Assembly (NCBI GenBank): GCA_012270465.1
Contig: JAAXIH010000044.1
Location: 1 to 36,098, forward strand
Source: Synechococcus sp.
GTDB taxonomy: Bacteria > Cyanobacteriota > Cyanobacteriia > PCC-6307 > Cyanobiaceae
DNA: 36,098 nucleotides
Reading direction: 5' to 3'
Numbering within the stretch: position 1 is the stretch's first letter; each line of letters opens with the position of its first letter. The notes under the pieces were generated by a model that was given only the letters and a program-made list of their open reading frames with translations, had not been told where the DNA came from and ran no database searches. Position numbers and translations under genes: made by a program. Of the stretch, positions 1-7,283 are shown in pieces.

Positions 1-1799
1 TCGCTTTGGCCGGGAAGGCCTGGCCTGAGGCTGCAGATGCCGCGAATGATCAGCTCAATCTGCACTCCGGCTTGGGAGGCTTCATAGAGCAGAGCAATGA
101 TCCGCGGATCCACCAGGGAATTCATCTTGGCGATGATGTGGCCGCCGCGGCCTGCCTTGGCATGGTCGATTTCGCGGCGGATCAGAGCCTCCATGCCGGA
201 GCGCAGGCTTACCGGTGCCACCAGCAGTTTGCGGAAGGTTTGCTGCTTGGAGAAACCGGTGAGGTAGTTGAACAACTCCACCAGGTCTTCCCCCAATTCA
301 GGCCTGGCACTCAGCAGGCCGAGATCGGTGTACAACCGTGATGTTTTGGAGTTGTAGTTGCCGGTGCCGATGTGCACGTAGGAGCGCAACTCCTCTTTTT
401 CGCGTCGCAACACCAGGGTGATCTTGGTGTGGGTTTTGAGCCCGATGACTCCGTAGACCACATGCACCCCAGCGTTTTCAAGCTGGCGGGCCCACTGAAT
501 GTTGTTCTCTTCATCGAAACGGGCCTTGAGCTCCACCAGGGCCATGACCTGTTTGCCGTTCTCGGCGGCGCGGATTAATGAACTGATCACAGCCGAGTCT
601 TTTGAGACTCGGTAAAGGGTCATTTTGATGCCGAGCACATCAGGATCCTCGGCCGCTTGATTGATCAATTCCTCAACCGATGAGGAGAACAGGTCATAGG
701 GGTGATGCAGCAGAACATCGCCGCGTTTCAGCACAGCGAAGATGCTCTCGAACTCCTCTTCTGGGATGGATCCATCCGCCAGCAGGGCTTTCTGAGCGCG
801 CGCCAGCGGTGCTGCAATCCGGGCCTTTTGAGGCTGGTCTTTGAGCTTCGGCAGCGGCACGCCGGTCAGGGCGAACAGGTCATCGAGGCCCAGTGGTCCG
901 CTGATTCGGTAGACGTCCTCTTTGCCCACGGCCATGCCTTCCATCAGCAGGTCGATCACATCGCTGGGCATGCCATCGGAGACCTCCAGGCGCACCACCT
1001 CGCCGCCCATGCGCCGCCGGCGCAGCCCCTCTTGCAGGGCATTCATGAGGTCGTCAGCTTCCAGCTCCCGCAGTTCCAGGTCGGCGTCGCGGGTGACCCG
1101 GAAGGTGTAGTGGGCCTCCACGCTCATGCCAGGGAACAGCAAGCCCAGGTTGTTGGCCACCACCTGCTCCAGGGCGATGGCGGTGTACAGCAGGCCCTCT
1201 TGGCCAGCCAGCTCAAGCGGCAGCTTGATGAAGCGCGGCAGATTCTTCTGGGGCACCTTTACCCGCGCAAATTGCTGCTCACCGGTGTCGGGATCGCGGA
1301 TTAAGGCGGCGATGTTGAAGCTGAGGTTGCTGATAAACGGAAACGGGTGCGCCGGATCCACCGCCAGCGGCGTCAGCACCGGAAAGATGGCGCTGCGGAA
1401 GTGCTTGTTGACCCAGGCGCGCTGCTCATCATTGAGCTGCTCGTAATCGAGCACCTGCACCCCGTGCTCAGCCAGTTGGGGCCGCAGGGTGTCGCGGTAG
1501 TGCTGCTGCTGCTGCTCCAGCAGTGGCCGCAATTTGGTTTGGATCGCCGCCAGTTGCTCCAGCGGGCTGAGGCCATCCACGCTTGGGGTCTCGATGCCGG
1601 CTTCCACCTGTGACTTCAACGAAGCCACCCGCACCATGAAGAACTCGTCGAGGTTGTTGCTGAAGATCGCGCTGAATTTGGCTTGCTCCAGCAGCGGCGT
1701 GCGGGGGTCCATGGCCTGGGCCAGCACCCGCTGGTTGAAATCAATCCAGGCCAGTTCGCGGTTGAGGTAGAGCTCGGGGGCGAGTTCAACCGAGGTCAT
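1..1799 (-). CDS. ppk: Polyphosphate kinase 1, 3' end cut by window edge
   Basis: Transfers the gamma phosphate of ATP to polyphosphate, the cell's phosphate store. The reading frame is open from ATG at 1799 to the window start (about 599 codons of the usual ~700), so the C-terminus is missing. The N-terminus reads LYLNRELAWIDFNQRVL followed by NNLDEFFMVRVASLK, typical of PPK1. The segment RGDVLLHHPYDLF (complement of about 700-740) contains the histidine region that is autophosphorylated in the family. Further on, KTHTKITLVLRRE and YVHIGTGNYN are the second conserved catalytic block, and the visible end is ALLYEASQAGVQIELIIRG. It is the last gene of a minus-strand run, 33 bp after the MFS gene. 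Confidence 0.96.
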   Translation of the reverse strand, partial: MTSVELAPELYLNRELAWIDFNQRVLAQAMDPRTPLLEQAKFSAIFSNNLDEFFMVRVASLKSQVEAGIETPSVDGLSPLEQLAAIQTKLRPLLEQQQQHYRDTLRPQLAEHGVQVLDYEQLNDEQRAWVNKHFRSAIFPVLTPLAVDPAHPFPFISNLSFNIAALIRDPDTGEQQFARVKVPQKNLPRFIKLPLELAGQEGLLYTAIALEQVVANNLGLLFPGMSVEAHYTFRVTRDADLELRELEADDLMNALQEGLRRRRMGGEVVRLEVSDGMPSDVIDLLMEGMAVGKEDVYRISGPLGLDDLFALTGVPLPKLKDQPQKARIAAPLARAQKALLADGSIPEEEFESIFAVLKRGDVLLHHPYDLFSSSVEELINQAAEDPDVLGIKMTLYRVSKDSAVISSLIRAAENGKQVMALVELKARFDEENNIQWARQLENAGVHVVYGVIGLKTHTKITLVLRREKEELRSYVHIGTGNYNSKTSRLYTDLGLLSARPELGEDLVELFNYLTGFSKQQTFRKLLVAPVSLRSGMEALIRREIDHAKAGRGGHIIAKMNSLVDPRIIALLYEASQAGVQIELIIRGICSLRPGLPGQS

Positions 1800-1832
1800 G
1801 GGCCCGCCGTAGCAATCCTTGGAGCCTTGAAA

Positions 1833-3047
1833 TTAGCCAGCCTGCTTAAAGCTGCCGTTCGCGCTTAAGGCAGCCACGCCGATCAGGAAGGCCGCGGCCA
1901 GCAGAAATGGACTGCTGTGACCCAAGAGCTCGTAGCTGAATCCCATCAGTGGCGGCCCCAGGAAACTCCCCAGGCTCTGCAGACCTTGCAGGCTGCCCAG
2001 GGCGGCACCTTGGCCGCCACTGCTGAGCCGCCGTGAAACCAGGCTGCGCAGCGATGGTGTGACCAACCCAGTGCCGAAGGCCAGCAGGGCCACCGCTGGG
2101 AACACGACGCTTTGACTGCGCTCCACCGGGGCCAGCGGAATCATCAGGCAACCCACCAGCACTAGGCCCAGGCCCACCAGGGTTAAACGCTGCTCGCCGA
2201 AGCGTTTGACCAGAGGGCCAATTAAGCCCCCCTGTACCACGGTGGCCACAACCCCCACGATCAAAAACGCCGTGGTGGCCGGGCCAGGACCCCAGCCGAA
2301 TTTCTGCTTGAAGAACAGCACCAGCACGGCGGTGAAGCCGTTGAAGGCCAAGAAGAAGAGGAAGAAGCCCAAACACAGCCGGCTCACCCGGGGGTTGCTG
2401 AACACCCCCGAGAGTTGGGTAAAGGGATTGAGGGCCCGCTTGCGCGGCAGCGGTTGGCGTTGATCCAGCGGGTGCGTTTCCGGCAGCAACCGCAGCACCA
2501 ACAGCAGGTTCACAACAGCGATCAGCAGCGCGATCCAGACCGGCAGCGTGACGCTCCACTGGCTCAAGACCCCCGCGAAAGCCGGTCCGAGGATGAATCC
2601 CAGGCCAAAGGCCACACCGATCAAACCAAAGGCTTTGGCCCGGTTTTCTGGGGTGCTGATGTCAGCCAGCACCGCACCTGCGGTGGCTGCCGTGCCGCCA
2701 CTGAAGCCATCGAGAAGGCGACCGCCAAACAGCAGCAGCAGCGGCCAGAGGCTGCCATCGGGCCACGGCAGTTCCAAGGTCAGGCCAAACACCCCAAGCC
2801 CAACAACGGTTCCTGCCACACAGGTGGCAATCACCGGGCGCCGGCCAAAGCGGTCACTGAAGGCGCCGATGAGGGGGGTGGCGATGAATTGGGCCAGGGC
2901 GTAACTGCCGGCCAGCAAACCCAAGGTGGTGCCGCTGCTGGTGAAGCTCGCCAGCAAAAACGGCAGCAAGGGGAAGACCAGGCTTTCGCTCACCCGGTCA
3001 TTGAGCAGGGTGACGAAAACGCACAGCAGGGTGGAGGGGCGCTTCAA
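1833..3047 (-). CDS. MFS transporter, probably a drug/metabolite exporter
   Basis: A membrane carrier of the major facilitator superfamily with about 12 hydrophobic segments. The loop after the second segment reads GAFSDRFGRRPV, the MFS signature between TM2 and TM3 (D-R-x-G-R-R). The overall layout is like DHA1-type TetA/Bmr proton-driven exporters, but the substrate cannot be read from the sequence. The chosen start is TTG at 3047, one base beyond the deaminase stop codon, because GGAGAG lies 8 nt upstream of it. An ATG at 3104 would give a longer protein overlapping the deaminase by about 55 bp, and I see no ribosome binding site there. It lies between the deaminase and ppk in the same direction. 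Confidence 0.85.
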   Translation of the reverse strand: MKRPSTLLCVFVTLLNDRVSESLVFPLLPFLLASFTSSGTTLGLLAGSYALAQFIATPLIGAFSDRFGRRPVIATCVAGTVVGLGVFGLTLELPWPDGSLWPLLLLFGGRLLDGFSGGTAATAGAVLADISTPENRAKAFGLIGVAFGLGFILGPAFAGVLSQWSVTLPVWIALLIAVVNLLLVLRLLPETHPLDQRQPLPRKRALNPFTQLSGVFSNPRVSRLCLGFFLFFLAFNGFTAVLVLFFKQKFGWGPGPATTAFLIVGVVATVVQGGLIGPLVKRFGEQRLTLVGLGLVLVGCLMIPLAPVERSQSVVFPAVALLAFGTGLVTPSLRSLVSRRLSSGGQGAALGSLQGLQSLGSFLGPPLMGFSYELLGHSSPFLLAAAFLIGVAALSANGSFKQAG

Positions 3048-3048
3048 C

Positions 3049-3540
3049 TCAGGCGCTCTCCGGTTGAGCCATGCCGCGCTCTTGGCGCACGGCTTGCCAG
3101 ACATCAACGGCTTGCTGGCGCAGGAGCTGCTCTGGTGCCATCGCTTGCTGCTCCGGTGGCAGGTTCATTTCGTTGATGGCTTCGGAGTCGTCGTAGAAGT
3201 CGCTGTAGTCCTCCCAGCCGGCGCCGTAATAGATCTTGCGGATGCCAGCCCAGTGGGCAGCGCCGTAACACATGGGGCAGCAGCGGCTGCTGGCATACAG
3301 CACGCAGCCACTGAGGTCCCAGGTCCCCAGTGCGCGGCCGGCGGCACGAATGGCATTGATTTCAGCGTGGGCTGTGGGGTCGCTATCGCCGTTGACGCTG
3401 TTGCCTTCGGCGGCAATCACAACCCCATCGCGGACGACCACAGCGCCAAAGGGTTCACCGCTGCGTTCTTCCAGGGCTGTTTGCCGTGAGATCTCGATGG
3501 CCTGGGCCATGAACTGTTCGTGCTGCTCGGCGCTCGACAT
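3049..3540 (-). CDS. CMP/dCMP-type zinc deaminase, guanine-deaminase-like
   Basis: A 163-residue cytidine-deaminase-fold enzyme. [11 protein letters not shown] supplies the zinc histidine and catalytic glutamate, and CCPMCYGA supplies the two zinc cysteines. [12 protein letters not shown] and the DPTAHAE segment most resemble small GuaD guanine deaminases, and a C-terminal [10 protein letters not shown] block is also found in them. TadA-type tRNA adenosine deaminase is the alternative, but the sequence around [14 protein letters not shown] and the tail fit GuaD better. The usual glutamate-proline before the first zinc Cys is replaced, giving S-R-C-C-P-M-C. The start is ATG 3540 with AGG about 8 nt upstream; a GTG directly before it is less likely. 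If it acts on guanine it yields xanthine plus ammonia, which fits a nitrogen-salvage neighbourhood, but that link is inference. Confidence 0.85.
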   Translation of the reverse strand: MSSAEQHEQFMAQAIEISRQTALEERSGEPFGAVVVRDGVVIAAEGNSVNGDSDPTAHAEINAIRAAGRALGTWDLSGCVLYASSRCCPMCYGAAHWAGIRKIYYGAGWEDYSDFYDDSEAINEMNLPPEQQAMAPEQLLRQQAVDVWQAVRQERGMAQPESA

Positions 3541-3590
3541 CACCTGGGCTCAGGAATGACGCAAGCTTGGTGCATCAGCAGCTCAATCGG

Positions 3591-4082
3591 ATGGTCGAGC
3601 CCAGCTTGAGCCACCTCAACGCCAGCGGTGAGGTGCACATGGTGGAGGTGGGTGATCGAGCCAGCACCGAGCGATGCGCCACCGCCGAAGGCTGCATTGC
3701 CATGCAGCCCGAGGTGCTCGAGTTGGTGCTGCAGCGGCGTGCGCCTAAGGGCGATGTTTTGGCTGTGGCTCGCATTGCCGCCATTCAGGCGGCCAAGCGC
3801 ACCTGGGAGTTGATTCCTCTGTGTCATCCGATTGCGTTGACCGGCCTCGAGGTCAGCATCGAACCGCTGGCGGATGGCAGTGGTTTGCGGCTGGAGGCAT
3901 CGGCTCGCACCGTGGGTCAAACCGGGGTTGAGATGGAGGCGCTGACGGCGGTGCAGGTGGGGTTGTTGACCCTCTACGACATGCTCAAAAGTGCTGATCC
4001 GGCCATGACGATTACGTCTGTGCGCTTGCTCAGTAAGGAGGGAGGCCGCAACGGCCGCTGGCAGCGCTCGAGTGATGGCTGA
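3591..4082 (+). CDS. moaC: MoaC, cyclic pyranopterin monophosphate synthase
   Basis: Works after MoaA in the first step of molybdenum cofactor synthesis, rearranging the cyclic GTP-derived intermediate into cyclic pyranopterin monophosphate. The 163 residues match the family along their whole length: [18 protein letters not shown] at the start, [18 protein letters not shown] in the middle, and [20 protein letters not shown] with KSADPAMTI near the end. ATG 3591 places the LSHLNASGE block at the usual distance from the N-terminus; an in-frame TTG at 3567 would add eight residues. It overlaps moeA by 8 bp, so the two are probably co-translated. The product serves NarB, encoded 10 kb away. Confidence 0.96.
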   Translation: MVEPSLSHLNASGEVHMVEVGDRASTERCATAEGCIAMQPEVLELVLQRRAPKGDVLAVARIAAIQAAKRTWELIPLCHPIALTGLEVSIEPLADGSGLRLEASARTVGQTGVEMEALTAVQVGLLTLYDMLKSADPAMTITSVRLLSKEGGRNGRWQRSSDG

Positions 4083-5328
4083 ACCCTTTCCAGCCGAAGG
4101 CTTGCCCTTAGAGCAGGCTCGCCAGGCCGTGCTTGCAGCCTTGTCGGCCGCGCCAATGGAGGAGTTGCTGCCTCTGCAGCAGGCGTTGGGGCGCCTGAGC
4201 GCTGCACCGGTGTTGGCGGCTGAGTCGGTGCCTGGATTTCAAGCCTCGATCCTCGATGGCTACGCCATCAGCACACCGGAGCCTCCAGCGCCTGGAACCC
4301 GTTGGCAGCTGGTGGGCCGTTCAGCGCCCGGGGCGCCCTACGGCTCTGAGCTTGGCGCCGGTGAAGCGATTCGCATCCTCACCGGTGCACCCCTGCCAAC
4401 TGGGGGTCAGCGGGTGTTGCCCCAGGAGCAGGTGCAGTGCCCAACGGCCACCACGCTCGAGCTGGTTGAGCCGGTGTCGGATCAGCCTTGGATTCGCGCA
4501 GCTGATGAGGAGGCCAGTGCCGGCCAGCAGCTCTTGGCTGCCGGAACCCGTTTGGGCGCAGCGGAACTGGCTCGCTTGGCATCGTGCGGAATCAGCCAGC
4601 TTGCGGTGACCGTGCGGCCGCGGCTGGGGCTGTTGATCACCGGGGATGAGTTGATTCCCCCGGGTGAACGCCGGCCCCCGGGAGCCATTTGGGAGAGCAA
4701 CGGCACCTTGCTGGAGTCGTTATTGACTCGGCTGGGTTATCCCGTGGCCCAGCGCCGGGTGGTGGCCGACGATCCGGCGGCGTTGCGGTTGGTCTTGCAG
4801 GAGCTGGCCGCTGGCTCGGACGTGGTGGTGAGCACCGGTGGGGTTTCCGCCGGTGACAGTGATTGGATTCGCCCCCTGCTGGCCGAGCTCGGTGAGGTGG
4901 CGTTTTGGAAGTTGTTTCTCAAGCCAGGCCGCCCGTTTGCCTTTGGTTCACTGCAAGGGCCCAGCGGCCAAGCCATCCCCTTCTTTGGTTTGCCTGGCAA
5001 TCCCGTGGCCGCAGCGATCACAGCCTTGCAACTGCTGTGGCCAGCCCTGCAACAGCTGGAGGGAGCCAAGCCCCAGCTGCTGCCCCGTTTTCAGCTGCCC
5101 TTGGCCCAGGACCTGCGCCGCCGCGCTGGCCGGCCGGAGTTAGCCCGGGCTCGTTTGCACGTGGATGGATCTGGACCGCCAATGGCTTGGCTGGAGGGCA
5201 GTCAGGCCTCCTCCCGCATTGGCTCGTTGCAGGAGGCGGATCTGCTGTTGGAGTTGCCGGCTGAAGCCACCGAGCTGGCGGCGGGAACGCTGGTGTGGGC
5301 GCAACTGCTGCGGTTGCCGATTTTTTGA
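4075..5328 (+). CDS. moeA: MoeA, molybdopterin molybdenumtransferase
   Basis: Inserts molybdate into adenylylated molybdopterin. The 417 residues are of normal family length. Visible motifs are [10 protein letters not shown] near residue 60, [15 protein letters not shown] near 100, the MPT-binding domain with [23 protein letters not shown] and [10 protein letters not shown], and a C-terminal beta domain. The ATG lies inside the last codons of moaC, an 8-bp overlap that points to translational coupling. The stop is one base from the convergent moaE stop, so there is no room for a dedicated terminator. Confidence 0.97.
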   Translation: MAEPFPAEGLPLEQARQAVLAALSAAPMEELLPLQQALGRLSAAPVLAAESVPGFQASILDGYAISTPEPPAPGTRWQLVGRSAPGAPYGSELGAGEAIRILTGAPLPTGGQRVLPQEQVQCPTATTLELVEPVSDQPWIRAADEEASAGQQLLAAGTRLGAAELARLASCGISQLAVTVRPRLGLLITGDELIPPGERRPPGAIWESNGTLLESLLTRLGYPVAQRRVVADDPAALRLVLQELAAGSDVVVSTGGVSAGDSDWIRPLLAELGEVAFWKLFLKPGRPFAFGSLQGPSGQAIPFFGLPGNPVAAAITALQLLWPALQQLEGAKPQLLPRFQLPLAQDLRRRAGRPELARARLHVDGSGPPMAWLEGSQASSRIGSLQEADLLLELPAEATELAAGTLVWAQLLRLPIF

Positions 5329-5329
5329 A

Positions 5330-5776
5330 TCAAAGCGGCGTGTTGCCCTCAATCCAGCGGCGTTTGCCAGAGCGGCTGATCTCCTGTTTCCAGAACGGCG
5401 CGTCGTGCTTGATGGCTTCCAGCAGCGCTTGGCAGCAGCGCTGGGCTGGACCGCGGCGATCAGCGCTCACGGCCACCAGCACAAGGGCCTGATTGGGTGT
5501 CACCCGGCCAATGCGATGGCGAAGCAGCACGGCGCGCACGCCGTGGCTCGATGCTGCATCGCTCGCTAGGTGCTGCAGCTGGCGTTCGGTCATGCCGGGG
5601 TAGTGCTCCAGTTGCATGGCTTCGAGCTCCTCAGCGCTGCTGCCTTGGCTGCGCATGCGGCCAATGAAAATCGCGGTGGCCGCGTCGTTTTCTTGGTGCG
5701 GCCATTGCTGCAACTCAGCCAGTGGCTCGAACGCGTTGCTGCAGAGAGCTACATCGATGGGGATACTGCCGGCCAT
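5330..5776 (-). CDS. moaE: MoaE, molybdopterin synthase large subunit
   Basis: The catalytic subunit of molybdopterin synthase, which transfers sulfur from thiocarboxylated MoaD to cyclic pyranopterin monophosphate. About 148 residues. Recognisable parts are AATAIFIGRMR near the start, LEHYPGMTERQL, HRIGRVTPNQALVLVAVSA, and KHDAPFWKQE, which holds the conserved active-site lysines. I chose ATG 5776, after the moaD stop; a GTG at 5788 overlapping moaD is also possible. It follows moaD directly, as expected for two subunits of one heterotetramer, and converges on moeA. Confidence 0.94.
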   Translation of the reverse strand: MAGSIPIDVALCSNAFEPLAELQQWPHQENDAATAIFIGRMRSQGSSAEELEAMQLEHYPGMTERQLQHLASDAASSHGVRAVLLRHRIGRVTPNQALVLVAVSADRRGPAQRCCQALLEAIKHDAPFWKQEISRSGKRRWIEGNTPL

Positions 5777-5780
5777 GGCG

Positions 5781-6029
5781 TTAGCCACCACTGATCGGCG
5801 GCAGGAAGGCCAGCTCATCGCCTTGTTGGAGCTGTTGGCGCGGACTCTCGAATTCTTGATTGATCGCGACGCGTGTGCCGTCGGGAATGGCGTCTCCAAA
5901 GCCCAAGGCTTGCCACACACTCAGGGCATCGGCGCCACCGTTGAGTGGCCATGACCGTTGGTCCCAGCCCGCCTGTTCACGCAGAGCGGCAAACAACCGC
6001 ACGGTGATGCTGCCTGAGCTTTGCTGCAT
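5781..6029 (-). CDS. moaD: MoaD, molybdopterin synthase sulfur-carrier subunit
   Basis: An 82-residue ubiquitin-fold protein. It begins ITVRLFAALREQAGW and ends LAFLPPISGG. The terminal Gly-Gly is the site of adenylation and thiocarboxylation, and its carrier function requires the gene to stop exactly there. It lies just upstream of moaE, and its stop codon is a few bases from the moaE start. The enzyme that adenylates it (MoeB/MOCS3 type) is not in this window. Confidence 0.95.
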   Translation of the reverse strand: MQQSSGSITVRLFAALREQAGWDQRSWPLNGGADALSVWQALGFGDAIPDGTRVAINQEFESPRQQLQQGDELAFLPPISGG

Positions 6030-6066
6030 CACGGCAGCCTAGGAATGGGTAAAGCACCCCTTGGCG

Positions 6067-6570
6067 ATGGGACTTGCAATCGCACTGCTGACGGTGTCCG
6101 ATACGCGCAGCTTGGCCGACGATCCCAGCGGCGATGCCCTGCAGCAGGCCCTACTCGCCGCAGGCCATCAGTTACAGCAGCGCCAGCTGGTGCCCGATGA
6201 CCGCTATGCGATTCGGGCGGTGTTGAGCGCTTGGATTGCGGATCCAGCGGTGCAGGTGGTGATCAGCTCCGGTGGCACCGGGCTCACCGGCCGTGATGGC
6301 ACGCCAGAAGCGGTGGCGCCGCTGCTGGATAAAACCATTGATGGCTTTGGTGAGCTGTTCCGGGTGCTCTCCTTCGAGACCATCGGCACCAGCAGCTTGC
6401 AAAGCCGTTGTTTGGCGGGGACGGCCAACGGCACGATCGTTTTTGTGTTGCCGGGTTCCCTCGATGCGGTGACCACGGCCTGGGAGCGTTTGATTGCCGC
6501 TCAGCTGAATCCAGACACCCGCCCCTGCAATTTGGTGCAGCTGTTGCCCCGCCTGCGGGAACCCTCGTGA
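6067..6570 (+). CDS. moaB: MoaB/Mog-type molybdopterin adenylyltransferase
   Basis: Adenylylates molybdopterin before MoeA inserts molybdenum. The sequence carries [19 protein letters not shown] at the N-terminus, [19 protein letters not shown] (the MPT-binding loop GGTG) and [17 protein letters not shown] near the C-terminus. These identify the MoaB/MogA fold, and at 167 residues it has the size of single-domain MoaB. ATG 6067 is preferred over the in-frame TTG at 6061. It is divergent from moaD, with 37 bp between start codons. Its last four bases overlap the start of the next permease gene. Confidence 0.94.
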   Translation: MGLAIALLTVSDTRSLADDPSGDALQQALLAAGHQLQQRQLVPDDRYAIRAVLSAWIADPAVQVVISSGGTGLTGRDGTPEAVAPLLDKTIDGFGELFRVLSFETIGTSSLQSRCLAGTANGTIVFVLPGSLDAVTTAWERLIAAQLNPDTRPCNLVQLLPRLREPS

Positions 6571-7280
6571 TCGCGCTGGCGCTGGCGCTGGTGGCCTTTC
6601 TTTATGGCGCCGTTGGCCATGCCGGTGCCACCGGTTACATCGCTGTGTTCGCGTTAGCCGGCCTGGCCCCTGAGCAGATCCGGCCGACGGCTTTGCTGCT
6701 CAACGTGGTGGTGGCGAGTTTGGGTAGCTGGCAGTTTTGGCGTGCTGGTCATCTGCACTGGCGGCAGTTTTGGCCGCTGCTGCCCTTGGCGGTGCCGGCG
6801 GCTTTTTTGGGGGGATGGCTGGATGTGCCAACCCGAGGTTTGCGGGTGCTGTTGGGTTTGGTGCTGCTGTCGGCCGCGGTTCGTTTTCTGCTGCGTCCCC
6901 AGGATCCCGAGCAGCTCGCTCCTCCCGAACGCTTCAGCTTGTTGGCTACCGGTGGTGGTTTGGGGTTCATGGCTGGGCTCACCGGCACTGGTGGTGGTGT
7001 ATTTCTCAGCCCTTGGATGGTGTTGCGGCGCTGGTGCGGCACCCGCCAAGCCGCCGCGGCGTCAGCGGTGTTCATCTTGATGAACTCGATCGCGGGGCTC
7101 TTGGGTTTTTGGCGCTCAGGCCAACCGCTTCCGGCTGTGCCTTGGGCGTGGTTGCTGATTGTGCTGTTAGCCGGTGGCGCCGGTGCCTACGCGGGTAGTC
7201 ATCGCTGGGCGGTTCCCACCATTCGCCGTTTGCTGGCCCTGGTGACCGGCTTTGCAGGCAGCAAGTTGCTGCTGGGTTGA
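6567..7280 (+). CDS. TauE/SafE-family permease
   Basis: A 237-residue membrane protein with about seven or eight hydrophobic segments and the glycine-rich half-repeats of the TauE/SafE (former DUF81) family: GAVGHAGATGYIAVFALAGL near the start and LTGTGGGVFLSPWMVL in the second half. Members move sulfite, sulfoacetate or related anions; the substrate here is unknown. The start is GTG 6567, four bases inside the end of moaB, so expression is probably coupled to it. The frame is open further upstream, but that part lies inside moaB and has no membrane character. Its place among cofactor genes hints at an anion role linked to sulfur or molybdenum, but this is only inference. Confidence 0.88.
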   Translation: MIALALALVAFLYGAVGHAGATGYIAVFALAGLAPEQIRPTALLLNVVVASLGSWQFWRAGHLHWRQFWPLLPLAVPAAFLGGWLDVPTRGLRVLLGLVLLSAAVRFLLRPQDPEQLAPPERFSLLATGGGLGFMAGLTGTGGGVFLSPWMVLRRWCGTRQAAAASAVFILMNSIAGLLGFWRSGQPLPAVPWAWLLIVLLAGGAGAYAGSHRWAVPTIRRLLALVTGFAGSKLLLG

Positions 7281-7283
7281 GCC

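Noticed and set aside
702-1304. Open frame of 200 codons opposite ppk
   Set aside because: Gln/His-rich shadow of the PPK reading frame without its own start signal or family similarity.
2415-3176. Open frame of 253 codons on the plus strand opposite the MFS gene
   Set aside because: Low-complexity Gln/Ala/Arg-rich translation, and the opposite strand encodes a clear 12-segment transporter.
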